A stretch of DNA of 64,000 nucleotides. It comes from Pseudaminobacter soli (ex Zhang et al. 2022) (GTDB lineage Bacteria; Pseudomonadota; Alphaproteobacteria; Rhizobiales; Rhizobiaceae). Where the stretch lies: contig NZ_JABVCF010000004.1 of assembly GCF_014595955.1 (NCBI RefSeq), positions 248,001 through 312,000 on the forward strand. Direction: 5' to 3'. Below, piece by piece: positions 9,004-17,807 of this stretch. Below the pieces are notes generated by a model that had not been told where the DNA came from, did not search any database, and was given only the letters and a program-made list of their open reading frames with translations. The position numbers and the translations under genes are program-made. Every line of letters starts with the position of its first letter. The stretch's first letter is position 1.

Positions 9004-9873
9004 TTGGTGAGAGGGGCACGACGGACTGTGGCATCCGAAGGTGAGTCCAATCCCATCGACGGCGCCGCCGACGAAACCGGCGACACCCCGCAGCAGGTCG
9101 AACGCTTGACCGCCGAATTGAGGAGACGCGACGTCGCGATCAAGTCGCAGCAGGCCCTCATCACCTCTCTTCAGGAGAAGCTGGCAAAGGCCAGCAAGGA
9201 ACTCGAACGGCTGAGCTCGGAAAACACTCAGGCGGAACTTCGATTGAGCCTGGAGCAATTGCGCCGGGAGAACGCCCAGACCAAGCAGGAGGCGGCGAAG
9301 GTAAGGAACACGATCTCCTACCAACTCGGCCATGCTTTGATACACGGCTTCAAGTCATGGTCTTCGGCAATCGCTCTCCCCCGAACATTGGTGGCAATTC
9401 ATCTGGAAGCCAAGCGACGCGAGAAGTCGAAAGCGGCTCACGGCAGGAAACCCGGCGCGCAACCCGCCAATCCGTTAACTTCCGGTGCTCCTTCCGCTAC
9501 CGCGGCTCATACCAGTACTGAGGAGGCGTGGTGCCATCCGTATGTGAAGTTGCAGGCAGTGGAAACGACCTCCCCTGGCCCGCAGCATTTCGCAATCGGC
9601 TCTTCGCTCGGCAATCCCGTCGACGGCGCAGTGACGCTCACCCCGCAGAACTTCGAACACACGATCGCGCGATCGGAGGGCTCGACGGTACGCGTCTATC
9701 TCAACCAGAACCTTGCCGGAACGGGTTGGGGGAACTTGTTCGACTTCGACGAAATGCAAAGCTTCAAAAGGTTCATCGAACTTCGAAGTATAGTCCGCAC
9801 GAAGGGCGGCCGGGTGGAAATCATTCGAGAGGATGACTCCCTGGCTCCCCTGCTGTCTTACGTAGGCGACTAG
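9004..9873 (+). CDS. Coiled-coil protein of a glycan cluster, function unknown
   Basis: A 289-residue protein I do not recognise as a named family. Residues about 25-100 form a heptad-rich coiled coil (Glu, Gln, Leu, Lys). Then comes a KVRNTISYQLGHALIHGF segment, of a type often seen between coiled coils and glycosyltransferase modules in capsule and LPS loci. Next is a low-complexity Ala/Pro/Thr linker (about 145-175), then a C-terminal globular stretch of about 110 residues. No membrane segment or signal is visible. The start is uncertain: TTG 9004, GTG 9007 (GAAGGGG upstream) and GTG 9028 are all possible. It lies 6 bp after wecC and 6 bp before the next gene, so it is co-transcribed. A chain-length or scaffold role is a guess. 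Confidence 0.75.
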   Translation: MVRGARRTVASEGESNPIDGAADETGDTPQQVERLTAELRRRDVAIKSQQALITSLQEKLAKASKELERLSSENTQAELRLSLEQLRRENAQTKQEAAKVRNTISYQLGHALIHGFKSWSSAIALPRTLVAIHLEAKRREKSKAAHGRKPGAQPANPLTSGAPSATAAHTSTEEAWCHPYVKLQAVETTSPGPQHFAIGSSLGNPVDGAVTLTPQNFEHTIARSEGSTVRVYLNQNLAGTGWGNLFDFDEMQSFKRFIELRSIVRTKGGRVEIIREDDSLAPLLSYVGD

Positions 9874-9879
9874 TTCGGC

Positions 9880-12078
9880 ATGAGGATCCTCGTAGTTGCC
9901 GATCTCAGCATCAACCAGGTGGATGGCTCGACCATCTGGATGAAGAACATGATCAAGCTGCTGTCGCTTTTGGGCAGTGGCATGAACATCGTCGTGCTTG
10001 CGCGGGAACAGAAATCCAACCAATCGCCCATAGTCCGCGATATCGAGGCGATCTCGAATGCCACCATGCTTGAGCCCTTTGACTGCCTGGGCAAGGCGGT
10101 TGCGGACGAGATCATCACCCAGGACAATCTGCTAGATGCCGTCGCTGGTGCGCGTGCCCGCTGTGGCGAGTTCGATTTCATATTGTGCCGCGGAACAGCC
10201 TTCGCAGCGCGGTTGGCGACCCATCCGCAGCTTCGACGTCGACTGATCGTCTACTGGACCGGCATATCCGAAAGCCTGCTCGTGGGCGGGGAGCCGCTTC
10301 TGGATGTACTGGCGAGGGACAACGTCAAGATCATCGCGCAGACGCATTTCGTGAAGAATGCGCTGGAAGTCTTCGCAGGTGTGTTCAGTGGGAACATCGC
10401 GGTCGTTCCGCCGATGATCGACACCGCATCTTTCCAGCCCGGCTTGATGCTGACGTCATCGCGGGACCTAGTGCTGAGCTATTCTGGCAAGATCGACAAG
10501 GACTACCTCGTCCTCGACCTGCTGAAGCTTGCCGGATGCGAACTGCCGGAGGGCAGGCGGCTGAAGGTGGACTTCATCGCCGGGAAGCTCACGAGGCACA
10601 AGGAAGACAGAAATTTTCCGGCAGATTGGGAAGCCGCGCGCCGCGCCGCGGATCCCGCCAACGTCACTTTCAGCGACAACGTTCCCCACTCGGAGATCGC
10701 GACCCTGATGCAGAGGGGGGATTTCGCCTGGTGCGTGCGCTCTCCCCGCTACGATTCCATCGTCGAGATCTCCACGAAGATGCTCGAATATGCCGCGCTC
10801 GGGGTTCCTCCGATCATCAACCGGACGCCGATCAACGAGGCGGTGTTTTGGAAAGACTATCCGCTCTTCGTCGAGAGTCCTGATCAGGCGCTCGATCTCG
10901 TCCGCCATCTGTCTTTAATGACCGAGGAGGAACGCCACGAACTCACACAATCCTGCCGCAACATAGCCGCTCGCTTCGACATTGCCCTGTCCATTCCGAC
11001 GATGCGGCGGTTCCTCAACCTCGACGTCCGACGAATCGCCGGAAATGTGGCGGAGCAGGTAAAGCTGCTCGTGGCCGGGCACGATCTGAAATTCCTTGAC
11101 CGGATCATCCACCGGCTGCGCTCCGTTCCGAGCATCGAACTGTCGTTCGACCGCTGGCGGACGACTCAAGTTCCTGAGATTGATCGTCAAGCATTCGCGC
11201 ATGATGCGGACGTCGTGTTCTGCGAGTGGTGCTGCGAGAACGCGGTCTGGCACAGCCGCAACAAGCGGCCGGGCTGTCGCCTAATCATTCGGCTCCACCG
11301 GTTTGAGGCGTTCCGCGATTTTCCGGCACGCGTCGACTGGCGCAATGTCGACCAACTGATTGTGGTAAGCGATCACTTTCGGAACATCTGCGTGGAACAG
11401 TTCGGGGTGCCGCCCGAGATCATCATGGTGTTCCCGCAATTCATCGAGGCCTCCGAACTCGATCGGCCGAAGCACCGGAGGGCGGCCAGAACGATCGGCA
11501 TGGTCGGCATCAATCCCTTCCATCACAAGCGCTTCGATCGGGCCCTGGAGTTCATGAAGCGCCTGGTCAGCCTGGACAGTTCCATGATGCTGCGGGTGCG
11601 CAGCGCAATGCCCTGGGACATCGGCTGGGTATGGGAATCCGACGGCGGCGAGCGACGACTCTACGAGAACCTGTTCCGGCAACTGATGAGCGATCCCGAG
11701 CTATCCGAGCGCGTCATCTTCGATCGCCCGGGTCGCGACATGGAGGAATGGTACCGCGAGGTCGGCTTCATTCTGTCCAGCTCCGATTCGGAGGGCTGTC
11801 ACACGAGCGTGATCGAAGGCATGGCCTCTGGCTGCGTGCCACTGGTTTTCAATTGGCCGGGCGCGAAGAGCCTGTTCCCGAGCCAATTTGTTTACAACGA
11901 ACTGACCAGTGCGGCCGACGACGTCGTAAGGATCGCCTCGTCCGGTCAATTACCCGAATTGGGCAAGGAGATGAAAGCCTGGGTTTCACGCTTCGACACG
12001 GACGCGTTCCTCGTCAAGCTGCTGGGAATGATCTTCGGGAAGGGGGAAATCGATGTCTCAGGCGTCCGAGAACTCTAG
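9880..12078 (+). CDS. Twin-domain GT-B glycosyltransferase
   Basis: A 732-residue cytosolic protein with two GT-B (GT4-like) modules in tandem. Module 1 (about 1-385) has the donor-binding segment EISTKMLEYAALGVPPI. Module 2 (about 430-732) has SDSEGCHTSVIEGMASG, the classic E-x7-E motif, and a Rossmann-like IGMVGINPFHHKRFDRALE start. Both halves keep their motif, so it may add two sugars in sequence or build a disaccharide repeat. Donors are unknown; UDP-ManNAcA from wecB/wecC is a reasonable candidate. ATG 9880 lies 6 bp after the previous gene, and the 3' end overlaps the following methyltransferase by 26 bp, showing tight operon packing. Confidence 0.85.
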   Translation: MRILVVADLSINQVDGSTIWMKNMIKLLSLLGSGMNIVVLAREQKSNQSPIVRDIEAISNATMLEPFDCLGKAVADEIITQDNLLDAVAGARARCGEFDFILCRGTAFAARLATHPQLRRRLIVYWTGISESLLVGGEPLLDVLARDNVKIIAQTHFVKNALEVFAGVFSGNIAVVPPMIDTASFQPGLMLTSSRDLVLSYSGKIDKDYLVLDLLKLAGCELPEGRRLKVDFIAGKLTRHKEDRNFPADWEAARRAADPANVTFSDNVPHSEIATLMQRGDFAWCVRSPRYDSIVEISTKMLEYAALGVPPIINRTPINEAVFWKDYPLFVESPDQALDLVRHLSLMTEEERHELTQSCRNIAARFDIALSIPTMRRFLNLDVRRIAGNVAEQVKLLVAGHDLKFLDRIIHRLRSVPSIELSFDRWRTTQVPEIDRQAFAHDADVVFCEWCCENAVWHSRNKRPGCRLIIRLHRFEAFRDFPARVDWRNVDQLIVVSDHFRNICVEQFGVPPEIIMVFPQFIEASELDRPKHRRAARTIGMVGINPFHHKRFDRALEFMKRLVSLDSSMMLRVRSAMPWDIGWVWESDGGERRLYENLFRQLMSDPELSERVIFDRPGRDMEEWYREVGFILSSSDSEGCHTSVIEGMASGCVPLVFNWPGAKSLFPSQFVYNELTSAADDVVRIASSGQLPELGKEMKAWVSRFDTDAFLVKLLGMIFGKGEIDVSGVREL

Positions 12079-12709
12079 CGAACTGCTGAAGGAAGTCGAA
12101 GCCGCGAGGCGCGCGTTTCGCGACAAGATGGTCGGCTATATCAAGGCAGGAAACAGATACCACCACCCCGCACCGGAGTTGCCGACTTCCCTCGTCGAGA
12201 ACTGCAGGTTCCTCGGCAGCCGACGCGAGATCATCTCGCGCATGCCGAAGAACGGTATTGTTGCTGAGGTGGGCGTGGACAAGGGCGAGTTCTCGAGGGT
12301 CATTCTGGAGATCGCGCAGCCGGAGCACCTTCACCTGATCCACATGGATCTCACGCGCCTCGACTACCAGAACGTCCAGGACGCGGTGGCCACCGGCCAA
12401 TGCGAGTTGCACGGCGGCGATCCACCGGAAATACTATCCGAATTTCAGGATCGCTATTTCGATTGGATCTATATCGACGGCGATCACTACTATGAGGCTG
12501 TCAAGCAAGATCTCGAGGCTGCGAAAAGCAAGCTGAAGGCGGGTGGATACCTTGTTTTCAACGACTACTCCGTCTGGTCTCCCATCGGGATGACTCATTG
12601 CGGTGTTGCGCGTGCCGTGAATGAATTCTGCCTCAAGGAAGGATGGGAGTTCGTCTACTTCTCCTTCCAGAGCATGGGGTATAATGACGTCGCCATCCGG
12701 AAGGTGTAA
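12053..12709 (+). CDS. Class I SAM-dependent methyltransferase (Methyltransf_24 type)
   Basis: A 218-residue methyltransferase with motif I VAEVGVDKGEFSR (about residue 68), an acidic post-I strand HLIHMDLTR, and the YIDGDHYYEAVKQDLE segment typical of the Methyltransf_24/macrocin O-methyltransferase-like group found in polysaccharide loci. It probably caps or decorates a sugar residue of the glycan. ATG 12053 has a strong GGGAAGGGGGAA site upstream, inside the end of the glycosyltransferase gene with which it overlaps by 26 bp. The exact acceptor is unknown. Confidence 0.85.
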   Translation: MSQASENSSELLKEVEAARRAFRDKMVGYIKAGNRYHHPAPELPTSLVENCRFLGSRREIISRMPKNGIVAEVGVDKGEFSRVILEIAQPEHLHLIHMDLTRLDYQNVQDAVATGQCELHGGDPPEILSEFQDRYFDWIYIDGDHYYEAVKQDLEAAKSKLKAGGYLVFNDYSVWSPIGMTHCGVARAVNEFCLKEGWEFVYFSFQSMGYNDVAIRKV

Positions 12710-12759
12710 AAGCGGAAGGCTTAGTACTTTACGCTGAACTGGACTCCTTCGAGCCAATA

Positions 12760-12786
12760 TTGACCGTATGTTGGTCGACCTATAAG
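12760..12786 (+). promoter_or_regulatory. Possible promoter before the CgeB-like gene
   Basis: TTGACC at 12760-12765 and TATAAG at 12781-12786, with a 15-bp spacer that is shorter than ideal. It would start transcription about 25 bp before the GTG at 12818. Confidence 0.35.
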
Positions 12787-12817
12787 CCATGGATGTCACA
12801 ACGCCCAAAGATCGCCC

Positions 12818-13813
12818 GTGCCGAACCCGGAATCCCGACTTAAGCTTGCACTTATTTCGGACGAGCAGACTCGGGTTTGCCTGTCGCACGAATGCCGCGT
12901 GATGGATGTCACGCCCTGGAACTATCCATTCGTGCTCAAGCTGTGGAAGCCGGATGTCCTCTTCGTGGAGTCAGCATGGATGGGGCGCTGGAACAGCTGG
13001 CGCTACAAGATCGCCTCCTATCCGGATCATCCGAAGCGCAGCAACGCTCGCCTCGCTCGAGTAGTCGAGGCGGCGCGCGACGCGCACATTCCGGCGGTGT
13101 TCTGGAACCGCGAGGATGGCGCGCACTTTCATCGCTTCGTCGATTCAGCCCGGCATTTCGACCGCATCTACACCGTCGACGAAAACACTATTCCACGCTA
13201 CCGCGACGTCGTGTCTGATCAAGTGCCGGTCGAAGTGCTGATGTTCGCTGCGCAGCCGGCGATCCACTTCCCCCGTTCGACGGAACTTGTTCGCCGCGCT
13301 TCATTTGTCGGCAGCTACGATCGCCACATCCATCCGCGGCGGCGGTCCTGGCAGGACATGATCTTCGAAGCAGCCGTAACCATCGGACTGACCGTCTACG
13401 ACCGCAATTCCAGCCGCAGGCCCGACAAGTACCGCTATCCGGATCGCCCGTGGATCAAGGTGCGGAAGGCCATTCGGCATGAGCGTACAGCCGAGGTCTA
13501 TCGAAGCCATGTGGTGAATATCAACGTCAACACTGTCGACCAGTCTGCGACGGCTTTCTCGAGACGCCTGGTCGAGATCCTCGCCTGTGGCGGCTTCGCC
13601 GTCACAAACCCCACTCCGGCAGCCGTGCGTTTGTTCGGCGATTTCTGCCGGGTGCTGGACAGTGGAGAGGAGGCAAGAGCGCTTTTTGAGCGCCTCGCGC
13701 GTGAAGGTCTGTCGCATGCCGAGCGCGAGCAGACTCGCGCTGCCGCCGATCACGTCCAACGAAATCACACCTGGCGGCATCGTCTGGAGCAGGTGGCTGG
13801 GGCATGCGGTTGA
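12818..13813 (+). CDS. CgeB-like glycosyltransferase
   Basis: A 331-residue protein resembling the CgeB/YkvP group (GT-B fold, Glyco_trans_1_2-like C terminus). Supporting stretches are PDVLFVESAWMGRWNSW, IPAVFWNREDGAHFHRF, RIYTVDENTIPRYRD, and the C-terminal FSRRLVEILACGGFAVTNPTP, a donor-site helix with RLxEILACG. It probably transfers a sugar to the same surface glycan. The start is GTG 12818; no in-frame ATG lies nearby upstream. A gap of 108 bp with a possible promoter separates it from the methyltransferase, and a perfect hairpin 20 bp after its stop closes the cluster. Confidence 0.82.
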   Translation: MPNPESRLKLALISDEQTRVCLSHECRVMDVTPWNYPFVLKLWKPDVLFVESAWMGRWNSWRYKIASYPDHPKRSNARLARVVEAARDAHIPAVFWNREDGAHFHRFVDSARHFDRIYTVDENTIPRYRDVVSDQVPVEVLMFAAQPAIHFPRSTELVRRASFVGSYDRHIHPRRRSWQDMIFEAAVTIGLTVYDRNSSRRPDKYRYPDRPWIKVRKAIRHERTAEVYRSHVVNINVNTVDQSATAFSRRLVEILACGGFAVTNPTPAAVRLFGDFCRVLDSGEEARALFERLAREGLSHAEREQTRAAADHVQRNHTWRHRLEQVAGACG

Positions 13814-13832
13814 TTGTCGACCTTAGCGGTCC

Positions 13833-13854
13833 CAGGCAAAGCTGACTTTGCCTG
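13833..13854 (+). terminator. Hairpin closing the glycan operon
   Basis: CAGGCAAAG (13833-13841) pairs perfectly with CTTTGCCTG (13846-13854) across a CTGA loop, 20 bp after the stop of the CgeB-like gene. No real U tract follows, so terminator function is inferred. Confidence 0.55.
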
Positions 13855-14018
13855 TAACCGTACATTTTAGGGTTTCGATCGGCGCACCCGTAGAAGACGG
13901 TTCAAGTAATGTGTTTGCTGACCACGAAGTAACCGATCCGTTGCTTGCGCTTTGAATAGCGGTTTACACAAACTGTAGCCGGCCGCTTATTGGAATTCGA
14001 AACGCCAGAGGGGCAATA

Positions 14019-14825
14019 ATGAAGCCTAAGGTGGATTTCTTCGTGATCGGACCTGCGCGATGCGGTACGACAAGTCTGTACGCCGCGATGCGTCGTCACC
14101 CGCAAGTCTATGCCCCTCCAAAGAAGGAGCCCCGATTCTTTGACCAGAATTGGGATAAAGGCTGGGGATGGTATGCCGACAACTACAAGCAGGCTCCATC
14201 CGGCAGGCTGACGGGTGATTTCTCGCCAACTTATGCTTCGTCGTACAAGCGAAGCACAGCGCTGCGCATCGCACGGGCGTACCCGGATGCAAAAATCATC
14301 CAACTCATACGCAACCCCATAGACTGCGCGATTTCCAACTGGCGCATGGCGGCAGAAAATCGGGGGATGGAGATTCCATTTCTGCAGGCTCTCACCGAGT
14401 GGCGGGTGGTATTGGACCGTGCCTTATTCTTCGGCCAGATAACAAATTTCCGGGCCCATTTTCCAGACGCTCAGATCAAGTCGGTAGCCTTCGTCGAACG
14501 TGGAAACGATCCGACCATGTTGAGGGAGGTTCAGAGTTTTCTCGGCTTGGAAATCGTGAACATGCCTGTGCCCAAGGCCAGCCGCTCTGATAGTCGGAGA
14601 AATCGGCCGAAAAAACCCATCGTATCACATAGCGATCGCAAAACCTTCATCGAAATGGTGGCGGAAGATGCCAACAAGATACTGGAATATGCGGGGCTTC
14701 CGAAAGATTTCTGGGCACTTACAGTCGATTACAAGGGATGGGATAGCGGACTGGTAAGAAGAACCCAAGCCCGCCTGGCCATCCACCCGTACTTATCTCG
14801 GCTGCTGACTCTCACTACTCGCTGA
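14019..14825 (+). CDS. PAPS-dependent sulfotransferase
   Basis: A 268-residue sulfotransferase-domain protein that should transfer sulfate from PAPS to a carbohydrate hydroxyl. The 5'-phosphosulfate loop GPARCGTTSL is at residues 11-20, and the 3'-phosphate-binding segment RNPIDCAISNW (98-108) keeps its Arg and Ser. KEPRFF (36-41) and the aromatic-rich stretch after it are usual in this family. ATG 14019 follows a GAGGGG site. Codon use is visibly A+T richer than the neighbours, hinting at transfer. Its 3' end overlaps the convergent gene by 33 bp. PAPS supply and PAP removal genes lie at 19399-23199, so the local context fits sulfation of the glycan encoded upstream. Confidence 0.88.
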   Translation: MKPKVDFFVIGPARCGTTSLYAAMRRHPQVYAPPKKEPRFFDQNWDKGWGWYADNYKQAPSGRLTGDFSPTYASSYKRSTALRIARAYPDAKIIQLIRNPIDCAISNWRMAAENRGMEIPFLQALTEWRVVLDRALFFGQITNFRAHFPDAQIKSVAFVERGNDPTMLREVQSFLGLEIVNMPVPKASRSDSRRNRPKKPIVSHSDRKTFIEMVAEDANKILEYAGLPKDFWALTVDYKGWDSGLVRRTQARLAIHPYLSRLLTLTTR

Positions 14826-15680
14826 CTTAAGTCGTCGCACAATCTCCCACCCCCGGTGAATGAGATCGATCCGCTTCTGACGGCCGCCCATGTGCAACGC
14901 CCAATAACCCTGATGCGCGTTCATGGAAAATTCGACGTCACCCGGATTGGCTTTCAGGCCAAATCGCTTCCTGCCCTGCAGGTACCATGTGATGATTTGG
15001 CGTCTTCGCTGAACGGGACCTGACGCAAACACGCGCAAGCTGCCGCCGGGTGCACCCAGAGACGCACTTTCCCAATCGATTATGCTAAAGCCGCCTCGAC
15101 GAACGAGGATGTTGTTGCTGTGCAGGTCATTGTGGGTCAGGCAGGCTCCGATGGATCGCCCGATAATCTCTGGATCCCAGCGGGTTAGATGCTTTATCTG
15201 CGAGGTCCATGCTGCCAATTCCGGCCATGCGTTCGACGTCCTTCGCAGGGCCGGACCGACGGGCTTCATCCAGTAGGTGGCGGGCAGTTCGACGTCGGAT
15301 GCTGCCGCCTCGATCTCGGCGACTGCCATCATGAGAGCTTTCAGCTCCGCCGGCGAATATTTATGGAGGCTCTTGGCTTCTCCGTCGAGATATTCCCAGA
15401 CCTCGATGTCGTCCAGCCGGCCATAAAGCTTCGGAAATCGCACGGATGCACACTTCAGTTCGCTCAGCCGGCGCGCGAGCGTATCGGTCAACGGATCACG
15501 TAACACACCGCCGACCTTCACATGGAAGGCGGTTCCCTTCGCTTCTGAACGAAAGAAGCGGCGGCCTGCCCCCGAGACTGCATCCGTTCGTCTTGTGAGG
15601 AGGAGATCTACGCTGTCCGGTAGTGACAGGATCGTCCTGACAGTACTGGCGACGCGAAGGTCCTCGCTGCTGCTCAGCAC
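14793..15680 (-). CDS. Phosphotransferase (APH/kinase-fold) protein
   Basis: A 295-residue protein with the aminoglycoside phosphotransferase/choline-kinase fold. It has the catalytic loop HNDLHSNNIL (catalytic Asp and Mg-binding Asn) and the following SIIDWESASLG metal-binding Asp. It probably phosphorylates a small molecule or sugar hydroxyl, or acts as a modified-sugar kinase; true antibiotic resistance is unlikely in this context. The frame is open far upstream through the methyltransferase, but family sequence starts near 15650. I chose GTG 15680, which overlaps the methyltransferase stop and has an AGGATC site upstream. The two genes are therefore translationally coupled. Confidence 0.78.
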   Translation of the reverse strand: MLSSSEDLRVASTVRTILSLPDSVDLLLTRRTDAVSGAGRRFFRSEAKGTAFHVKVGGVLRDPLTDTLARRLSELKCASVRFPKLYGRLDDIEVWEYLDGEAKSLHKYSPAELKALMMAVAEIEAAASDVELPATYWMKPVGPALRRTSNAWPELAAWTSQIKHLTRWDPEIIGRSIGACLTHNDLHSNNILVRRGGFSIIDWESASLGAPGGSLRVFASGPVQRRRQIITWYLQGRKRFGLKANPGDVEFSMNAHQGYWALHMGGRQKRIDLIHRGWEIVRRLKSASSESQQPR

Positions 15681-16294
15681 AGCTTGAAGATCCTGCGCTT
15701 GCCGTCCTGTCCGATCTCCTCGACGCTCTTGAACCCGCCTTCCTTCGCCACGAACGCCACGAATTCGTCCTGTTCCATGTTGCGATAGGCGCCTTCCATC
15801 TGCTTTTCCGTCGGCACATGGGCCTGGAAGAACATGGTCTTCGCCTTCATCCGGTGCAGCAGGGCGACGAGGTCGTTGAAGCCGATTTCGGTCTTCAGGA
15901 AGTGATGGAATATGTTGAGCGCGAGCACGATGTCGTAGGAGAGGTCTTCGAGCTTGAAGACCGAGGTCTCGAGGATCTCGAATTTCTTTCCACAGATGTC
16001 GCGTATTCCCCGCGCAATGTAGGCGAAGTTGGGAGAGTGCTCGACCGCTGTGACCCGGTAGCCGAGGTCCTCGAGCCAGTGCGCGAACTGACCCCAATGC
16101 GTGCCAATGTCGAGGACGGTTCCGCCCGGATGGTCCAGGTGCGGACGCAGGATGTCGAAGCGCTCATTGCCATGAGCGACCGGCAGATCCGCAAAATCCG
16201 GGTGGGGTATGCTGTGGTAGAGCTTGCCGCGGTTCTTCTCCATGAAGGCACGGACACGGCGCTTCAACTCATCCGGAGCTGGCTGGAATCCCAT
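15674..16294 (-). CDS. Class I SAM-dependent methyltransferase
   Basis: A 206-residue methyltransferase with motif I TVLDIGTHWGQFAHWL, an acidic post-I region YRVTAVEHSPNF, and the YDIVLALNIFHHFL motif IV/V region. Its start, with HPDFADLPVAHGNERFDILR, resembles small-molecule methyltransferases of the Methyltransf_23/CmoB-like group found in glycan loci. The last codons overlap the GTG start of the phosphotransferase gene, so the two form a unit transcribed away from the DUF1501 genes and converging on the sulfotransferase. Acceptor unknown. Confidence 0.85.
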   Translation of the reverse strand: MGFQPAPDELKRRVRAFMEKNRGKLYHSIPHPDFADLPVAHGNERFDILRPHLDHPGGTVLDIGTHWGQFAHWLEDLGYRVTAVEHSPNFAYIARGIRDICGKKFEILETSVFKLEDLSYDIVLALNIFHHFLKTEIGFNDLVALLHRMKAKTMFFQAHVPTEKQMEGAYRNMEQDEFVAFVAKEGGFKSVEEIGQDGKRRIFKLC

Positions 16295-16655
16295 TTCGAT
16301 TTTCTTCCTTCAGACTTTGCATCGAGCCCGGCTGAATAGAGCGGCGCACCTCAAGGGCGGCCCGTCCGACAAGCTGTGGCCGGTTCCGGCTGACTGTCAA
16401 TCAAAACGTCGTGGAATCGTTACCTTGGCGATCTTCTGTACACAAGGCAAAAGTATACGTTAAGAGTGCATAGGCGGCGGCCCGACCGACACTCGTAGTA
16501 AGACTGCAAGAATTGCGCTAGCCAGCTTTGAAATGCATGAGGCATCAGATCAACTTGATCGGCCAGTCATCAGTGCCGCCCATCATTACAGCCGATGCGC
16601 GAATTTCGCAGGATTGCCCCTTGCTCGCGTAAGTGTCAGTGCTTGGCGCGGTTCC
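16295..16655. other. Intergenic gap between methyltransferase and DUF1501
   Basis: About 360 bp, A+T richer than the flanking genes. It should hold the promoter of the leftward methyltransferase/phosphotransferase pair and the end of the DUF1501 unit. I see no convincing promoter, terminator or gene. Confidence 0.5.
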
Positions 16656-17804
16656 TCACGCACTCACCAGCACCGGCAGCGACTTGTCGAAAACCTGCTG
16701 CGGGAACAACGTCCGCATCGTAAGCTCGGGATCGAGGCCCAGGCCTTCCGCGGTTGCTTTGGCAATGAGAACGTTGAGGTCCAGGGTCGGGGTCAGATCC
16801 CGTCCTTCATAGAGTGCTGCCGGCTTCAGGCCCGGCCAGTCGGCGACGACGCGGCCTCCCGAAACGGAGCCCCCGAGCACCATGGCAGCGGATGCCGTTC
16901 CGTGATCGGTCCCGCCCGAACCGTTCACGGCTGCCGTGCGTCCGAATTCCGTCGCCACCAGCACCGTGGTCTTACTCCAGACATCTCCCAGCCCGTCACG
17001 AAGTGATCCGAACAGCGCATCGAGCTTGGTCAACTGGTTCTTGAGACGTCCTTTCTGTCCGGCATGCGTGTCCCAGCCGCTTGTCTCGATCATCGCGATC
17101 CGCGGTCCGCTCTCGGTGGTCAGGAAGCCTGCCGCCATGGTTCCAAGATTGGCCGCTTCCTCGCGCTCTTCGATGGCCACGGCGACCTCCCGCACCTCCA
17201 GCGCCTCCGCCCACAGGGCATGCAGTTGCGCGTCCCTGTCGTACATTGCTGCCACACGCATCAGAAGCTCTTCGGTGGGCTCCGGAAGCTTCGAGGGCGA
17301 ATAGGTGTTCACGGCGACCGTGCCTCGCAGCGCCAGGGGCAACACCGGCGCGAAGGCGATCGCTTCCTCCTTGGATTGTGGAAGCAGCGGCAGGAGACGG
17401 TTCAGCCAGCCGTCCCTGAGCTGGTTCGGCTTCGTCCCGCCCGTCTCGAGCACGTTCTGCCCATCGAAATGCGATCTGTTGCGGTAGGGCGAAGCGACCG
17501 CGTGCACGAACAGCGCCTCTCCCTCACCATAGAACTCCGCCGTCCGGGTCAGCGCGGGATGCAGCGCGAACATCCCATCGAGCTTGAGGCTCTCGGCCGG
17601 ATCGATGGCGATTGCACCCCGCAGCGTGGAATAGGACGGGTCTGCGTAGGGGACGACGGTGTTCAGCCCGTCGGCCGCGCCGCGCTGGATGATGAACACG
17701 AAGCGCCGGTCCGTGTCCACGCTGGCCAGGGTCATCCTGGGCCCCAGGAACATCGAACCCGTGATCCCCAGGCTGTAGCCAAGAAACTGTCGCCGGTTGA
17801 ACAT
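16656..17804 (-). CDS. DUF1501 domain protein with Tat-like signal
   Basis: A 382-residue DUF1501 protein. The N terminus MFNRRQFLGYSLGITGSMFLG has a twin-arginine-type motif followed by a hydrophobic stretch, so export to the periplasm by Tat is likely. Family stretches include FIIQRGAADGLNTVVPYADP near the mature start and the TSGWDTHAGQ and EFGRTAAVNGSGGTDHGTA motifs, which recall the alkaline phosphatase/sulfatase superfamily metal site. The true activity is unknown. It follows the DUF1800 gene by 3 bp; the two families co-occur widely as a pair. The location between glycan-sulfation genes and sulfate-activation genes is suggestive but not proof of a link. Confidence 0.88.
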   Translation of the reverse strand: MFNRRQFLGYSLGITGSMFLGPRMTLASVDTDRRFVFIIQRGAADGLNTVVPYADPSYSTLRGAIAIDPAESLKLDGMFALHPALTRTAEFYGEGEALFVHAVASPYRNRSHFDGQNVLETGGTKPNQLRDGWLNRLLPLLPQSKEEAIAFAPVLPLALRGTVAVNTYSPSKLPEPTEELLMRVAAMYDRDAQLHALWAEALEVREVAVAIEEREEAANLGTMAAGFLTTESGPRIAMIETSGWDTHAGQKGRLKNQLTKLDALFGSLRDGLGDVWSKTTVLVATEFGRTAAVNGSGGTDHGTASAAMVLGGSVSGGRVVADWPGLKPAALYEGRDLTPTLDLNVLIAKATAEGLGLDPELTMRTLFPQQVFDKSLPVLVSA

Positions 17805-17807
17805 CCG

